Positions 9,244-16,738 of a DNA stretch of 64,000 bases are shown in pieces. Made by a program: the position numbers and the translations under genes. The DNA comes from Methylobacterium sp. NEAU K. Lineage in GTDB: Bacteria > Pseudomonadota > Alphaproteobacteria > Rhizobiales > Beijerinckiaceae. The notes under the pieces are model-generated. The model ran no database searches. It saw nothing but the letters and a program-made list of their open reading frames with translations, and had not been told where the DNA came from. Where the stretch lies: the NCBI RefSeq assembly GCF_030700285.1, contig NZ_JAUYZJ010000004.1, positions 62,001 through 126,000 of the forward strand. Direction: 5' to 3'. The stretch's first letter is position 1. Each line of letters starts with the position of its first letter.

Positions 9244-10247
9244 GCGGTGGCTCCCTCGATCAGCTCGAACCCGAGATCGATTGTTGTCGGACCTTCGCCG
9301 GACAGGCAGGCGGCGGCCTGCCGGCCGATCTCCAGGCGCGGCGTGCGCACCGTCGACAGGGGCTGGGGCATCGCCGCCGCGATATCGAGCCCGTTGAAGC
9401 CGAACAGCGCGAGCCGCCCCGGTACGGCCAAGCCCGCCGACAGGCAGGCGAAATAGCCGCCCAGCGCCATGTCGTCGTTGGAGAAATAGACCGCGTCGAG
9501 GTCGGGATGGCGCGCCAGCAGCGCCTCCAGGCCCGCCCGCCCGGAGGCTGGCGAGGATGGGCCGGACCGGATCTCCCGCCCGTGGAGCGCCAGCCCGGCC
9601 TCCGCCAGGGCGGATTCGAACCCGGCGAGCCGCTTGGCCGCGCGCAGGTCGACCTGGAGGTCGTGGCCCAGATAGGCGATGCGGCGGTAGCCCCGGGCCA
9701 GGAGGTGCCGGGCGCTCGCCGCCCCCACGGCCCGGTTGGAGAAGCCGACCACGGCGTCGATCCCCGCCCCGTCCGTGTCGATCATCTCGACCACGCGCAC
9801 GCCCCCGGCCCGCGCCAACGCGATGGTGCCGGGATTGTGCTCCAGCCCGGTGAGCAGGAGCGCGGCCGGGCGCCACGACAGTAAGGCGGCCACCAGAGCC
9901 TCCTCCCGGTCGGGGTCGTAGTCGCTGACCCCGATCACGCACTGGACGCCCTCGGCGTCGAGGGCGGTGGTCAGCCCGCGCAGCAGGTCGGGGAAGACCA
10001 CGTTGGCGAGCGACGGGATCACGATCCCGGCGAGCTGCGCGCTCGCCCCCTGTCCCGCGAGGCTCCCGGCGAGGCGGTTCGGCACGTAGCCGAGCCGGGC
10101 CACGGCCTCCGCGACCCGCTCCCCGGCGCGCTTCGAATAGGAGCCGTGGTTGCGCAGGACCCGCGAGACCGTGCTCTCGCCGACCCCCGCCGCCCGGGCG
10201 ACGTCGGTGAGCGTCACGAGCCGCCCCGGCGGCTGAAATGCGTCCAT
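9240..10247 (-). CDS. LacI-family transcriptional regulator of the tetronate locus
   Basis: A 335-residue LacI/GntR-type repressor. The helix-turn-helix occupies residues 11-33 (TLTDVARAAGVGESTVSRVL), followed by a hinge helix at YVPNRLAGSL. The periplasmic-binding-like sensor domain fills the rest, with FFSND-like YFSNDDMALGG. The frame could extend to 10304, but the extra 19 residues are low-complexity, so I start at the ATG at 10247. It is translationally coupled to otnC and diverges from the transporter gene. Its likely operator is the perfect palindrome at 10491-10506. The inducer is probably a four-carbon sugar acid or its oxo-derivative; this is inferred from context. Confidence 0.9.
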   Translation of the reverse strand: MDAFQPPGRLVTLTDVARAAGVGESTVSRVLRNHGSYSKRAGERVAEAVARLGYVPNRLAGSLAGQGASAQLAGIVIPSLANVVFPDLLRGLTTALDAEGVQCVIGVSDYDPDREEALVAALLSWRPAALLLTGLEHNPGTIALARAGGVRVVEMIDTDGAGIDAVVGFSNRAVGAASARHLLARGYRRIAYLGHDLQVDLRAAKRLAGFESALAEAGLALHGREIRSGPSSPASGRAGLEALLARHPDLDAVYFSNDDMALGGYFACLSAGLAVPGRLALFGFNGLDIAAAMPQPLSTVRTPRLEIGRQAAACLSGEGPTTIDLGFELIEGATA

Positions 10248-10599
10248 GGCCCCGCTTCTCCCGGCGCGGTTTTCTTTTTCGAGGCCCCCGCGCCTCCCAT
10301 CCACGCCCTCACCGAGGTGCCCGCGCCATCGGGCCTCGAAGGAGCCGCCGGTGGTCGCGCGCTTCCTGGAGCCCGCCTGCGAGGCGGCTTTGCCACGCCT
10401 CAGGACGAGGGGGTTGTATGGGATGCAAGTCTCGCTCTCGGAGGCTTCATCCCCCCGACATAGCGGCCTGCATTATTCCGCACAACCGGATTGGCAGCGC
10501 TGCCAAAAGTCGCTATGGCTCCGCGCCAGCGCCGCCACACGAGCGGTGAAGACCACTATCCGCCCGTCTTTCGGATCGTACGGGCGAGGGAGAACGCCC
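10248..10599. promoter_or_regulatory. Divergent control region of the threonate/erythronate locus
   Basis: A 352-base non-coding space between the LacI-family gene and the MFS transporter gene. It holds the palindromic operator at 10491-10506. Open frames across it are short and arginine-rich and are not credible genes. I could not place a convincing -35/-10 pair, which is common in high-GC alphaproteobacteria. Confidence 0.6.
10491..10506. promoter_or_regulatory. LacI-type operator palindrome
   Basis: TTGGCAGCGCTGCCAA is a perfect 16-bp palindrome with the central CG step typical of LacI/GalR operators (TGGNANCGNTNCCA pattern). It lies 94 bases upstream of the transporter ATG and 244 bases upstream of the regulator's own start. 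No second copy was seen in the space. Confidence 0.75.
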
Positions 10600-11922
10600 A
10601 TGCCGGCCCAAGCCGCCCCGCTGGGGAGCGCCGCCGAATCCGCGGACGAAAAGTCCTTCGTCGACCGGACCTACGCGAAGGTGTTCTGGCGCCTCGTGCC
10701 GTTCCTGATGCTCTGCTACGTGGTCGCCTATCTCGACAGGGTGAATGTCGGCTTCGCCAAGCTGCAGATGTCGCAGGAGCTGAAGTTCTCCGAGACGGTC
10801 TACGGGCTCGGCGCCGGCATTTTCTTTCTGGGCTACTTCCTGTTCGAGGTTCCCTCGAACGTGATCCTGCACCGGGTCGGCGCCCGGATCTGGATCGCGC
10901 GGATCATGATCACCTGGGGGGTGATCTCCGGCGCCTTCATGTTCGTGAACTCGGAGGCGACCTTCTACGGAATGCGCTTCCTGCTCGGCCTCGCCGAGGC
11001 CGGGTTCTACCCGGGGGTGATCCTCTACACGACGCAGTGGTTCCCGGCCCATCGCCGGGCCAAGGTCATCGCGGTGTTCATGGCGGCGATTCCGATCTCG
11101 GGCATCTTCGGCAACCCGCTTTCCGGCTTGATCATGGACGGGTTCAACGGCGCCCACGGCCTGTCCGGCTGGCAGTGGATGTTCCTGATCGAGGCGGTGC
11201 CGGCGGTTCTGATCGGTGTGGCCGTGTTCCTCTACCTCGACAACCGCCCGGCCGAGGCGAAGTGGCTGAGCGAGGCGGAGAAGCAGGTCCTCGAGCGCGA
11301 CATCGCGGCCGACAACCACGGCAAGGAATCGAGCCCCCACTCCATCGCGACCGTGTTCCGCAATGGCCGCGTGTGGTTCATGAGCCTGATCTACTTCGCC
11401 TTCGTCACCGGCCAGTACGGATTGACCTTCTGGCTGCCGACGATCGTCAAGGCGTCCGGGGTGCAGGGCAACCTCAACATCGGCCTGATCAGCGCGATCC
11501 CGTTCCTGTCCGCCGCCATCGTGATGGTCCTGCTCGGCCTCAGCGCCGACCGGATGCGCGAGCGCCGCTGGCACCTCATCATCCCGGCCCTGCTGGGCGC
11601 CGTCGGCTTCGTGGTCTCGGCCAGTGCGGGCTCGACGACGATCGCCGTGGCGGCGCTCTCGGTGGCGGCCGCCGGCGTGCTGACCTGCTCGCCTCTGTTC
11701 TGGTCGCTGCCCACCGCCTTCCTGAGCGGCGCGGGCGCGGCGGCCGGCATCGCGCTGATCAACTCGGTGGGGAACCTTGCGGGCTTTGCCAGCCCCTACG
11801 TGATCGGCGCGCTGCGCGACGCCACCGGCAGCACCGCCGCCGGCATGTACGCGCTCGCCGTCATGCTGGTGGTCGGCGCGGTCTGCGTGTTCGTGACCCC
11901 GGCCAGGATGGTCAACCGCTGA
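10600..11922 (+). CDS. MFS transporter, anion:cation symporter family, probably for tetronates
   Basis: A 440-residue, twelve-helix permease of the major facilitator superfamily. The first helix region, ending YLDRVNVGFAKLQM, and GYFLFEVPSN are signatures of the anion:cation symporter branch (phthalate, tartrate, galactonate and glucarate carriers). The motif GLAEAGFYPGVILY is also diagnostic. As first gene downstream of the operator and ahead of ltnD, otnI, otnK and denD, it most likely imports L-threonate or D-erythronate. The frame extends upstream to 10246, but those residues would cross the operator. The ATG at 10600 gives the usual length. Confidence 0.92.
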   Translation: MPAQAAPLGSAAESADEKSFVDRTYAKVFWRLVPFLMLCYVVAYLDRVNVGFAKLQMSQELKFSETVYGLGAGIFFLGYFLFEVPSNVILHRVGARIWIARIMITWGVISGAFMFVNSEATFYGMRFLLGLAEAGFYPGVILYTTQWFPAHRRAKVIAVFMAAIPISGIFGNPLSGLIMDGFNGAHGLSGWQWMFLIEAVPAVLIGVAVFLYLDNRPAEAKWLSEAEKQVLERDIAADNHGKESSPHSIATVFRNGRVWFMSLIYFAFVTGQYGLTFWLPTIVKASGVQGNLNIGLISAIPFLSAAIVMVLLGLSADRMRERRWHLIIPALLGAVGFVVSASAGSTTIAVAALSVAAAGVLTCSPLFWSLPTAFLSGAGAAAGIALINSVGNLAGFASPYVIGALRDATGSTAAGMYALAVMLVVGAVCVFVTPARMVNR

Positions 11923-11932
11923 CGAGCACCGT

Positions 11933-11955
11933 CTCCTCCCCACGGTGGGGAGGAG
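11933..11955. repeat. GC-rich inverted repeat between transporter and ltnD
   Basis: CTCCTCCCCAC and GTGGGGAGGAG form an 11-bp perfect inverted repeat around a single G, 10 bases after the transporter stop and 64 bases before ltnD. In RNA it would fold as a tight stem. No T-run follows, so it is more likely a processing or attenuation element, or a dispersed repeat, than a full terminator. Confidence 0.5.
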
Positions 11956-12019
11956 AGCGCGGCGCTCCCGAGGAGGCCGCATCCGCCGTCCCTTCCCAGG
12001 ATCAAAGGACCTTCCCCCG

Positions 12020-12934
12020 ATGACCACCGACACGCAGACACTCCGCGCCGCGGTGATCGGCCTGGGCTCCATGGGCTCCGGCATGGCCGGCTCGCTGCTG
12101 CGGGCGGGTTTTGCCGTCGCCGCCTGCGACGTGAACCCGGACGCGGTGGCGCGCTTCGCGGCCGCCGGGGGCTGTGGCGCCGAGACCCCGGCTGAGGCCG
12201 CCGCGGGCGCCGACGTGGTGGTGAGCGTCGTCGTCAACGCCGCACAGACCGAGGCGGTGCTGTTCGGTCCGGACGGGGCCGCCGGGGCAATGCCGGAGGG
12301 CGCCGTGTTCGTCTCCTCGGCGACCATGGATCCGGCCGTCGCCCGGGCGCTGGCTTCCCGGCTGGAGGCGACCGGCCGCCACTATCTCGACGCCCCGATG
12401 AGCGGCGGCGCCGCCCGCGCGGCGGAAGGCGGCCTGACCTTCCTGGCCTCGGGCTCGCCGGCGGCGTTCGCGAAGGCCCGGCCCGCGCTCGATGCCATGG
12501 CCGGCACCCTCTACGAACTGGGCGACGAAGCCGGCCAGGGCGCGGCCTTCAAGATGATCAACCAGCTGCTGGCCGGGGTGCACATCGCCGCCGCCTGCGA
12601 GGCGATGAGCTTCGCCGCCAAGCAGGGCCTCGACCTGCGCCGGGTCTACGAGGTGATCACCAAGTCGGCGGGCAATTCCTGGATGTTCGAGAACCGGGTC
12701 CCCCACATCCTCGACGCCGATTACGCCCCGAAGAGCGCGGTCGACATCTTCGTCAAGGATCTCGGCATCGTGCAGGACATGGCCCGGGCGGAGAAGTACC
12801 CGGTGCCTGTGGCTGCGGCGGCGCTGCAGATGTTCCTGATGGCGTCGGGCGCCGGCATGGGCCGGGACGACGACGCCTCCGTGGCCCGTTTGTACGCGCA
12901 GGTCTCGGGCACCAAGCTTCCCGGTCAGGCGTAG
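12020..12934 (+). CDS. ltnD: L-threonate dehydrogenase (beta-hydroxyacid dehydrogenase family)
   Basis: A 304-residue NAD-dependent 3-hydroxyacid-type dehydrogenase. The Rossmann motif GLGSMGSGMAG is at 14-24, the substrate-binding motif DAPMSGG at 124-130, and the catalytic lysine in AFKMINQ at residue 178. In the tetronate pathway LtnD oxidises L-threonate to 2-oxo-tetronate, the substrate of OtnI. The placement next to otnI and otnK supports LtnD over the related tartronate semialdehyde reductase or hydroxyisobutyrate dehydrogenase. It is 14 bases upstream of otnI. Confidence 0.88.
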   Translation: MTTDTQTLRAAVIGLGSMGSGMAGSLLRAGFAVAACDVNPDAVARFAAAGGCGAETPAEAAAGADVVVSVVVNAAQTEAVLFGPDGAAGAMPEGAVFVSSATMDPAVARALASRLEATGRHYLDAPMSGGAARAAEGGLTFLASGSPAAFAKARPALDAMAGTLYELGDEAGQGAAFKMINQLLAGVHIAAACEAMSFAAKQGLDLRRVYEVITKSAGNSWMFENRVPHILDADYAPKSAVDIFVKDLGIVQDMARAEKYPVPVAAAALQMFLMASGAGMGRDDDASVARLYAQVSGTKLPGQA

Positions 12935-12948
12935 GGAGCTCCAAACCA

Positions 12949-13731
12949 ATGCCGCGCTTTGCCGCCAATCTCAGCCTGATGTTCAACGAGGTGCCGTTCC
13001 TCGACCGCTTCGACGCGGCGGCCCGCGCCGGGTTCGACGCCGTCGAGTTCCTGTTCCCCTACGAGCATCCGGCGGACGCCATCCGCGAGCGGCTCCGGGC
13101 CAATGGTCTGACCCAGGCGCTGTTCAACCTCCCGCCGGGGGATTTCGCCAAGGGTGAGCGCGGCTTGGCGGCCTTGCCCGAGCGCTTCGACGAGCTGAAG
13201 GCCGGCATCGACACGGCGCTGCGCTACGCCGAGGCGACGGGCGTCGCTCGGCTCCACCTGATGGCCGGGCTCGCCGAGGCGAACGACGCGCGCGCCGCGG
13301 AGGCCTACCGCCGTGCGGTCGCCTGGACGGCGGAGCGCCTCGCATCCGCCGGCCTCGACCTCGTGCTCGAGCCGATCAACACCCGCAACATGCCGGGCTA
13401 CTTCCTGAACGATTTCGGCCGGGCCGCGGACCTCATCCGCGAACTGGCGCTGCCGAACCTGAAGCTGCAGTTCGACCTCTACCATTGCCAGATCCTGCAC
13501 GGCGACGTGACCATGCGGCTGCGGGCGCTGATGCCGATCGTCGGCCATGTCCAGACCGCGAGCGTGCCCGAGCGGCACGAGCCCGGCACCGGCGAGATGA
13601 ACGACGCCTTCCTGTTCGACGAGCTGGACCGGCTCGGCTACGCCGGATTCGTCGGCTGCGAGTACATCCCGGCCGCCGACACGGTCGCGGGCCTCGGCTG
13701 GCTCGCCGCCTACAAGGGGAGCGCCCGATGA
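12949..13731 (+). CDS. otnI: 2-oxo-tetronate isomerase (hydroxypyruvate isomerase family)
   Basis: A 260-residue TIM-barrel sugar isomerase of the Hyi/OtnI family. It opens PRFAANLSLMFNEVPFLDRF, the family's usual start. It contains the metal-ligand region LEPINTRNMPGYFL and LQFDLYHCQI, and ends with VGCEYIPA. OtnI converts 2-oxo-tetronate, made by LtnD or DenD, to 3-oxo-tetronate. Hydroxypyruvate isomerase is the nearest alternative, but the neighbours otnK and ltnD favour OtnI. Its stop overlaps the otnK start (ATGA), so translation is coupled. Confidence 0.9.
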   Translation: MPRFAANLSLMFNEVPFLDRFDAAARAGFDAVEFLFPYEHPADAIRERLRANGLTQALFNLPPGDFAKGERGLAALPERFDELKAGIDTALRYAEATGVARLHLMAGLAEANDARAAEAYRRAVAWTAERLASAGLDLVLEPINTRNMPGYFLNDFGRAADLIRELALPNLKLQFDLYHCQILHGDVTMRLRALMPIVGHVQTASVPERHEPGTGEMNDAFLFDELDRLGYAGFVGCEYIPAADTVAGLGWLAAYKGSAR

Positions 13732-15002
13732 GCCTCGCGCTGGGATGCGTCGCCGACGACTACACGGGCGCCTCGGACCTCGCCAACACCCTGACCAAGG
13801 CGGGGCTGCGCACGATCCAGACCATCGGGGTGCCGGAGGATGACCGCGCCCTGCCGGAGGCGGACGCGGTGGTGGTGGCGCTCAAGAGCCGCTCGATCCC
13901 GGCCGAACAGGCCGTGGCGCGGTCCCGCGAGGCGGAAGCCTGGCTGCGGGCCCGGGGCGCGGCCCACGTGATGTTCAAGATCTGCTCGACCTTCGATTCG
14001 ACGGAGGCGGGCAATATCGGCCCTGTCATGGACGCCCTGCGGGCGGATGCGGGCGAGGCCATCGCGCTGGTCACCCCGGCCTTCCCGGAGACGGGACGGA
14101 GCGTCTACCAGGGCAACCTGTTCGTCGGCTCGGTGCCGCTGAACGAGAGCCCGCTCAAGGACCACCCGCTCAACCCCATGCGCGACGCCAACCTCGTTCG
14201 GGTGCTCGGGCGCCAGAGCGCGGGCGCGGTCGGGCTCGTCGACACCGCCACGGTCGCCCGCGGCGCCGAGGCTGTGGCGGCCCGGCTCGACGCCCTCGCG
14301 GCCGAGGGCAAGCAGGCCGCCATCGCGGACGCGATCTTCGACAGCGACCTCGAAGTGCTGGGGCGGGCGATCATCGACCGGAAATTCTCCGTGGGGGCCT
14401 CGGGGCTCGGGCTCGGCCTTGCCCGGGCGCTCGTCGCCGCCGGGCGCGGGACCCGCGACGCCGCCGGCGCGGCGGTCGGCGAGCCGGTCGGCGGGGCTGC
14501 GGCCTGCCTCGCCGGCAGCTGCTCGCAGGCGACGCTCCAGCAGGTCGCCGCCGCGGAGGCGCTGATGCCGGTGCTGCGCCTCGACCCGGCGCGGCTGCTC
14601 TCGGGCGTCGACGTGGTGGCCGAGGCCCTGGCCTTCGCGGAGGCGCGACTGGCCACCGGCCCGGTGCTGATCGCCTCCTCGGCGCCCCCCGAGGCGGTGC
14701 GGGCGCTCCAGGCCGCCCACGGGGTCGACGCGGCCGGCCACGCCATCGAGGCGGCCCTTGCCGCCATCGCGGAAGGGCTCGTCGCCCGCGGCGTCCGCCG
14801 GCTCGTGGTCGCCGGGGGCGAGACCTCGGGCGCCGTGGTCGACCGGCTCGGTCTCCGGGCCTTCCTGCTCGGCCCCGAGATCGCCGCGGGCGTCCCGGTC
14901 CTGCGCACCGCCGGCCGGGACGAGCCGATGCTGCTCGCCCTGAAATCCGGCAATTTCGGCGGCCCGGACTTCTTCGGGCGCGCCCTGGACATGATGGCCT
15001 GA
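13728..15002 (+). CDS. otnK: 3-oxo-tetronate kinase (four-carbon acid sugar kinase)
   Basis: A 424-residue kinase of the former DUF1537 family. The N-terminal substrate-binding domain begins GCVADDYTGASDLAN, with the aspartates of the sugar-acid site at 10-11. FKICSTFDSTEAGNIGPV follows. The C-terminal nucleotide-binding domain contains VVAGGETSGAV and ALKSGNFGGPDFF. It phosphorylates 3-oxo-tetronate on O4, giving the OtnC substrate. The frame reaches back to 13485 inside otnI, but the ATG at 13728, overlapping the otnI stop, gives the family's normal start. Confidence 0.93.
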   Translation: MSLALGCVADDYTGASDLANTLTKAGLRTIQTIGVPEDDRALPEADAVVVALKSRSIPAEQAVARSREAEAWLRARGAAHVMFKICSTFDSTEAGNIGPVMDALRADAGEAIALVTPAFPETGRSVYQGNLFVGSVPLNESPLKDHPLNPMRDANLVRVLGRQSAGAVGLVDTATVARGAEAVAARLDALAAEGKQAAIADAIFDSDLEVLGRAIIDRKFSVGASGLGLGLARALVAAGRGTRDAAGAAVGEPVGGAAACLAGSCSQATLQQVAAAEALMPVLRLDPARLLSGVDVVAEALAFAEARLATGPVLIASSAPPEAVRALQAAHGVDAAGHAIEAALAAIAEGLVARGVRRLVVAGGETSGAVVDRLGLRAFLLGPEIAAGVPVLRTAGRDEPMLLALKSGNFGGPDFFGRALDMMA

Positions 15003-15033
15003 CTCGGCACACCACTGGACGAAGAGATCTCCC

Positions 15034-16011
15034 ATGCACGCCCTGATTCTCGGCGCCGCCGGCATGATCGGCCGCCGCCTCGTCGAAGCCCTGGTGCCCG
15101 ATGGCCGAGTCGGCGGGCAGCCACTCACCGCCCTCACCCTCCTCGACGTGGTGCCCCCGGCGGCGCCGGAGGCGTTCTCCGGCCCTGTTCGGGCCGAGGC
15201 CGCGGATCTGACCGCCCCCGGTGCCGCCGAGGCCGCTATCGCCGAGCGACCGGAGGTGATTTTCCACCTCGCCGCGGTGGTCTCGGGCGAGGCCGAGGCC
15301 AACCTGGAGCTCGGCTACCGGGTCAATCTCGACGGCACGCGGCTGCTGCTCGACGCGATCCGGCATGCCAACGCGGCGGACGGCTACCGGCCGAAGCTGA
15401 TCTTCACCTCCTCGCTCGCCGTGTTCGGGCCGCCCTTCCCCAAGGTCATCCCGGACGACCACATCCTGCGCCCCGCCTCCTCGTACGGGGTCCAGAAGGC
15501 GATGGGCGAGCTGATGCTCGCCGACTACGCGCGGCGCGGCTTCCTCGACGGGATCGGCCTGCGCCTGCCGACCATCTGCGTGCGGCCGGGCAAGCCCAAC
15601 AAGGCGGCCTCGGGCTTCTTCTCCGGGATCATCCGCGAGCCGCTCGCCGGCCAGGAGGCCATCCTGCCGGTGCCCGACACGGTGCGGCACTGGTTCGCCA
15701 GCCCCGCCGCGGCGGTGGGCTTCCTCGTCCACGCCGCCGGGCTCGACCTCGCGGCGATCGGCCCGCGGATCAGCCTGACCATGCCGGGCGTCTCGGCGAC
15801 GGTGGCCGAGGAGATCGAGGCCCTGCGCCGCGCGGCCGGCGACAAAGCCGTGGCGCTGATCCGGCGCGCGCCCGACGCCACCATCGCGCGGATCGTCGGC
15901 TCCTGGCCGGAGGCGTTCGAGCCGGAGGCGGCCCTGGCCCTGGGCTTCCGGGCGGACGACTCCTTCGACGCCATCGTGGCCCAGCACGTGGCAGAATTCC
16001 ACGGCGGTTGA
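15034..16011 (+). CDS. denD: D-erythronate dehydrogenase (SDR, extended)
   Basis: A 325-residue extended short-chain dehydrogenase. The NAD-binding GAAGMIGRR is at 7-15, the downstream FHLAAVVSGEAE follows, and the catalytic Ser is in FTSSLAVFG (126-127) with Tyr151 and Lys155 in YGVQKAMGE. RPGKPNKAASGFFSGI is characteristic of the DenD group. DenD oxidises D-erythronate to 2-oxo-tetronate, feeding the same OtnI-OtnK-OtnC route as LtnD. It is the last gene of the plus-strand unit, 31 bases after otnK, and converges with vapC. Confidence 0.92.
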   Translation: MHALILGAAGMIGRRLVEALVPDGRVGGQPLTALTLLDVVPPAAPEAFSGPVRAEAADLTAPGAAEAAIAERPEVIFHLAAVVSGEAEANLELGYRVNLDGTRLLLDAIRHANAADGYRPKLIFTSSLAVFGPPFPKVIPDDHILRPASSYGVQKAMGELMLADYARRGFLDGIGLRLPTICVRPGKPNKAASGFFSGIIREPLAGQEAILPVPDTVRHWFASPAAAVGFLVHAAGLDLAAIGPRISLTMPGVSATVAEEIEALRRAAGDKAVALIRRAPDATIARIVGSWPEAFEPEAALALGFRADDSFDAIVAQHVAEFHGG

Positions 16012-16014
16012 GGC

Positions 16015-16419
16015 TTAGCCCAAGGCGGGACGGATGTCGGTCTGCGGAAAATCGTCGCCGACGAACAGCAGCGGCACGCCGTGGGCCTGCGCGCAGGCAT
16101 AGGCGAAGCAATCGCCGAGGTTCAGCCGGGCGGGGTGGCGGCCTTTTCCGAAACGGGCATGGGCCGCCGTCGCGAGCCGTCCCTCAGTGCCGGTGATCGG
16201 GACCAGCGTGAGGCTCGTCGCGTCGAAGAAGCTGTCCACGACGGCTTGGGCGATGTTCGGCTCGATCTTCTGAATGCGAGCGATGGCAAGCACCGCCTCG
16301 TAGATGGCCAAACCGCTCGTCAACCGCACGGGTGATTCACGGAGTCGATCGAGCAGCCTCCTGTGCCCCGGCTCCCGGACCAGGATCGCAACGATGGCCG
16401 AAGCGTCGATAAACATCAC
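16015..16419 (-). CDS. vapC: VapC-type PIN-domain ribonuclease toxin
   Basis: A 134-residue PIN-domain protein. The acidic active-site set is complete: Asp5 in MFIDASAIV, Glu41 in IYEAVLAI, Asp103 in LNLGDCFAY, and Asp122/123 in FVGDDFPQTD. Such toxins cleave RNA, often tRNA or rRNA, and are held inactive by the VapB partner. Its start overlaps the vapB stop (ATGA), as usual for toxin-antitoxin pairs. Nothing suggests inactivation. It is convergent with denD, with only 3 bases between their stops. Confidence 0.93.
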   Translation of the reverse strand: MMFIDASAIVAILVREPGHRRLLDRLRESPVRLTSGLAIYEAVLAIARIQKIEPNIAQAVVDSFFDATSLTLVPITGTEGRLATAAHARFGKGRHPARLNLGDCFAYACAQAHGVPLLFVGDDFPQTDIRPALG

Positions 16420-16655
16420 TCGTCGTTCAGGCTGTCGTAAAACGCCTTGTCCGCCGCGAGACCAGTCTTCGGATAGGCGGCGAGCGCGTCCTGGATCTGC
16501 TTGATTCGCTCCATGAACGCATCGCTCTCGCGGTTCTGGCGCTCCAGCTCGTTCGAGAGCGCGAGTCGCACCGCCTCGGTCTTGCTCACGCCCGCCCGCG
16601 ATGCCAGCTTCTCGGCGAGCTGATTCACCTCTTCGCTGCGGATGTTGAGCGGCAT
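16416..16655 (-). CDS. vapB: VapB-type antitoxin (PSK transcription factor family)
   Basis: A 79-residue protein that opens [18 protein letters not shown], followed by [12 protein letters not shown], the ribbon-helix-helix-like start of the PSK-type VapB antitoxins. The acidic, flexible C-terminus ([12 protein letters not shown]) would wrap around the toxin groove. It both neutralises VapC and represses its own promoter. The inverted repeat at 16666-16695, just upstream of the start, is the likely binding site. Confidence 0.92.
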   Translation of the reverse strand: MPLNIRSEEVNQLAEKLASRAGVSKTEAVRLALSNELERQNRESDAFMERIKQIQDALAAYPKTGLAADKAFYDSLNDE

Positions 16656-16665
16656 GGCAGCCTCC

Positions 16666-16695
16666 GTGTAGACGCAGGGAGGTTAGTGTCTACAC
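16666..16695 (-). promoter_or_regulatory. vapBC operator inverted repeat
   Basis: GTGTAGAC (16666-16673) and GTCTACAC (16688-16695) are exact 8-bp arms separated by 14 bases. The centres of the arms are 22 bp apart, two helical turns, so two antitoxin dimers could sit on the same face of the DNA. The site begins 11 bases upstream of the vapB ATG, which fits autoregulation. Confidence 0.75.
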
Positions 16696-16738
16696 ACCCG
16701 GGCCGCAAGCGCGGCGCGTACCCCGAACAAGGATCCCG

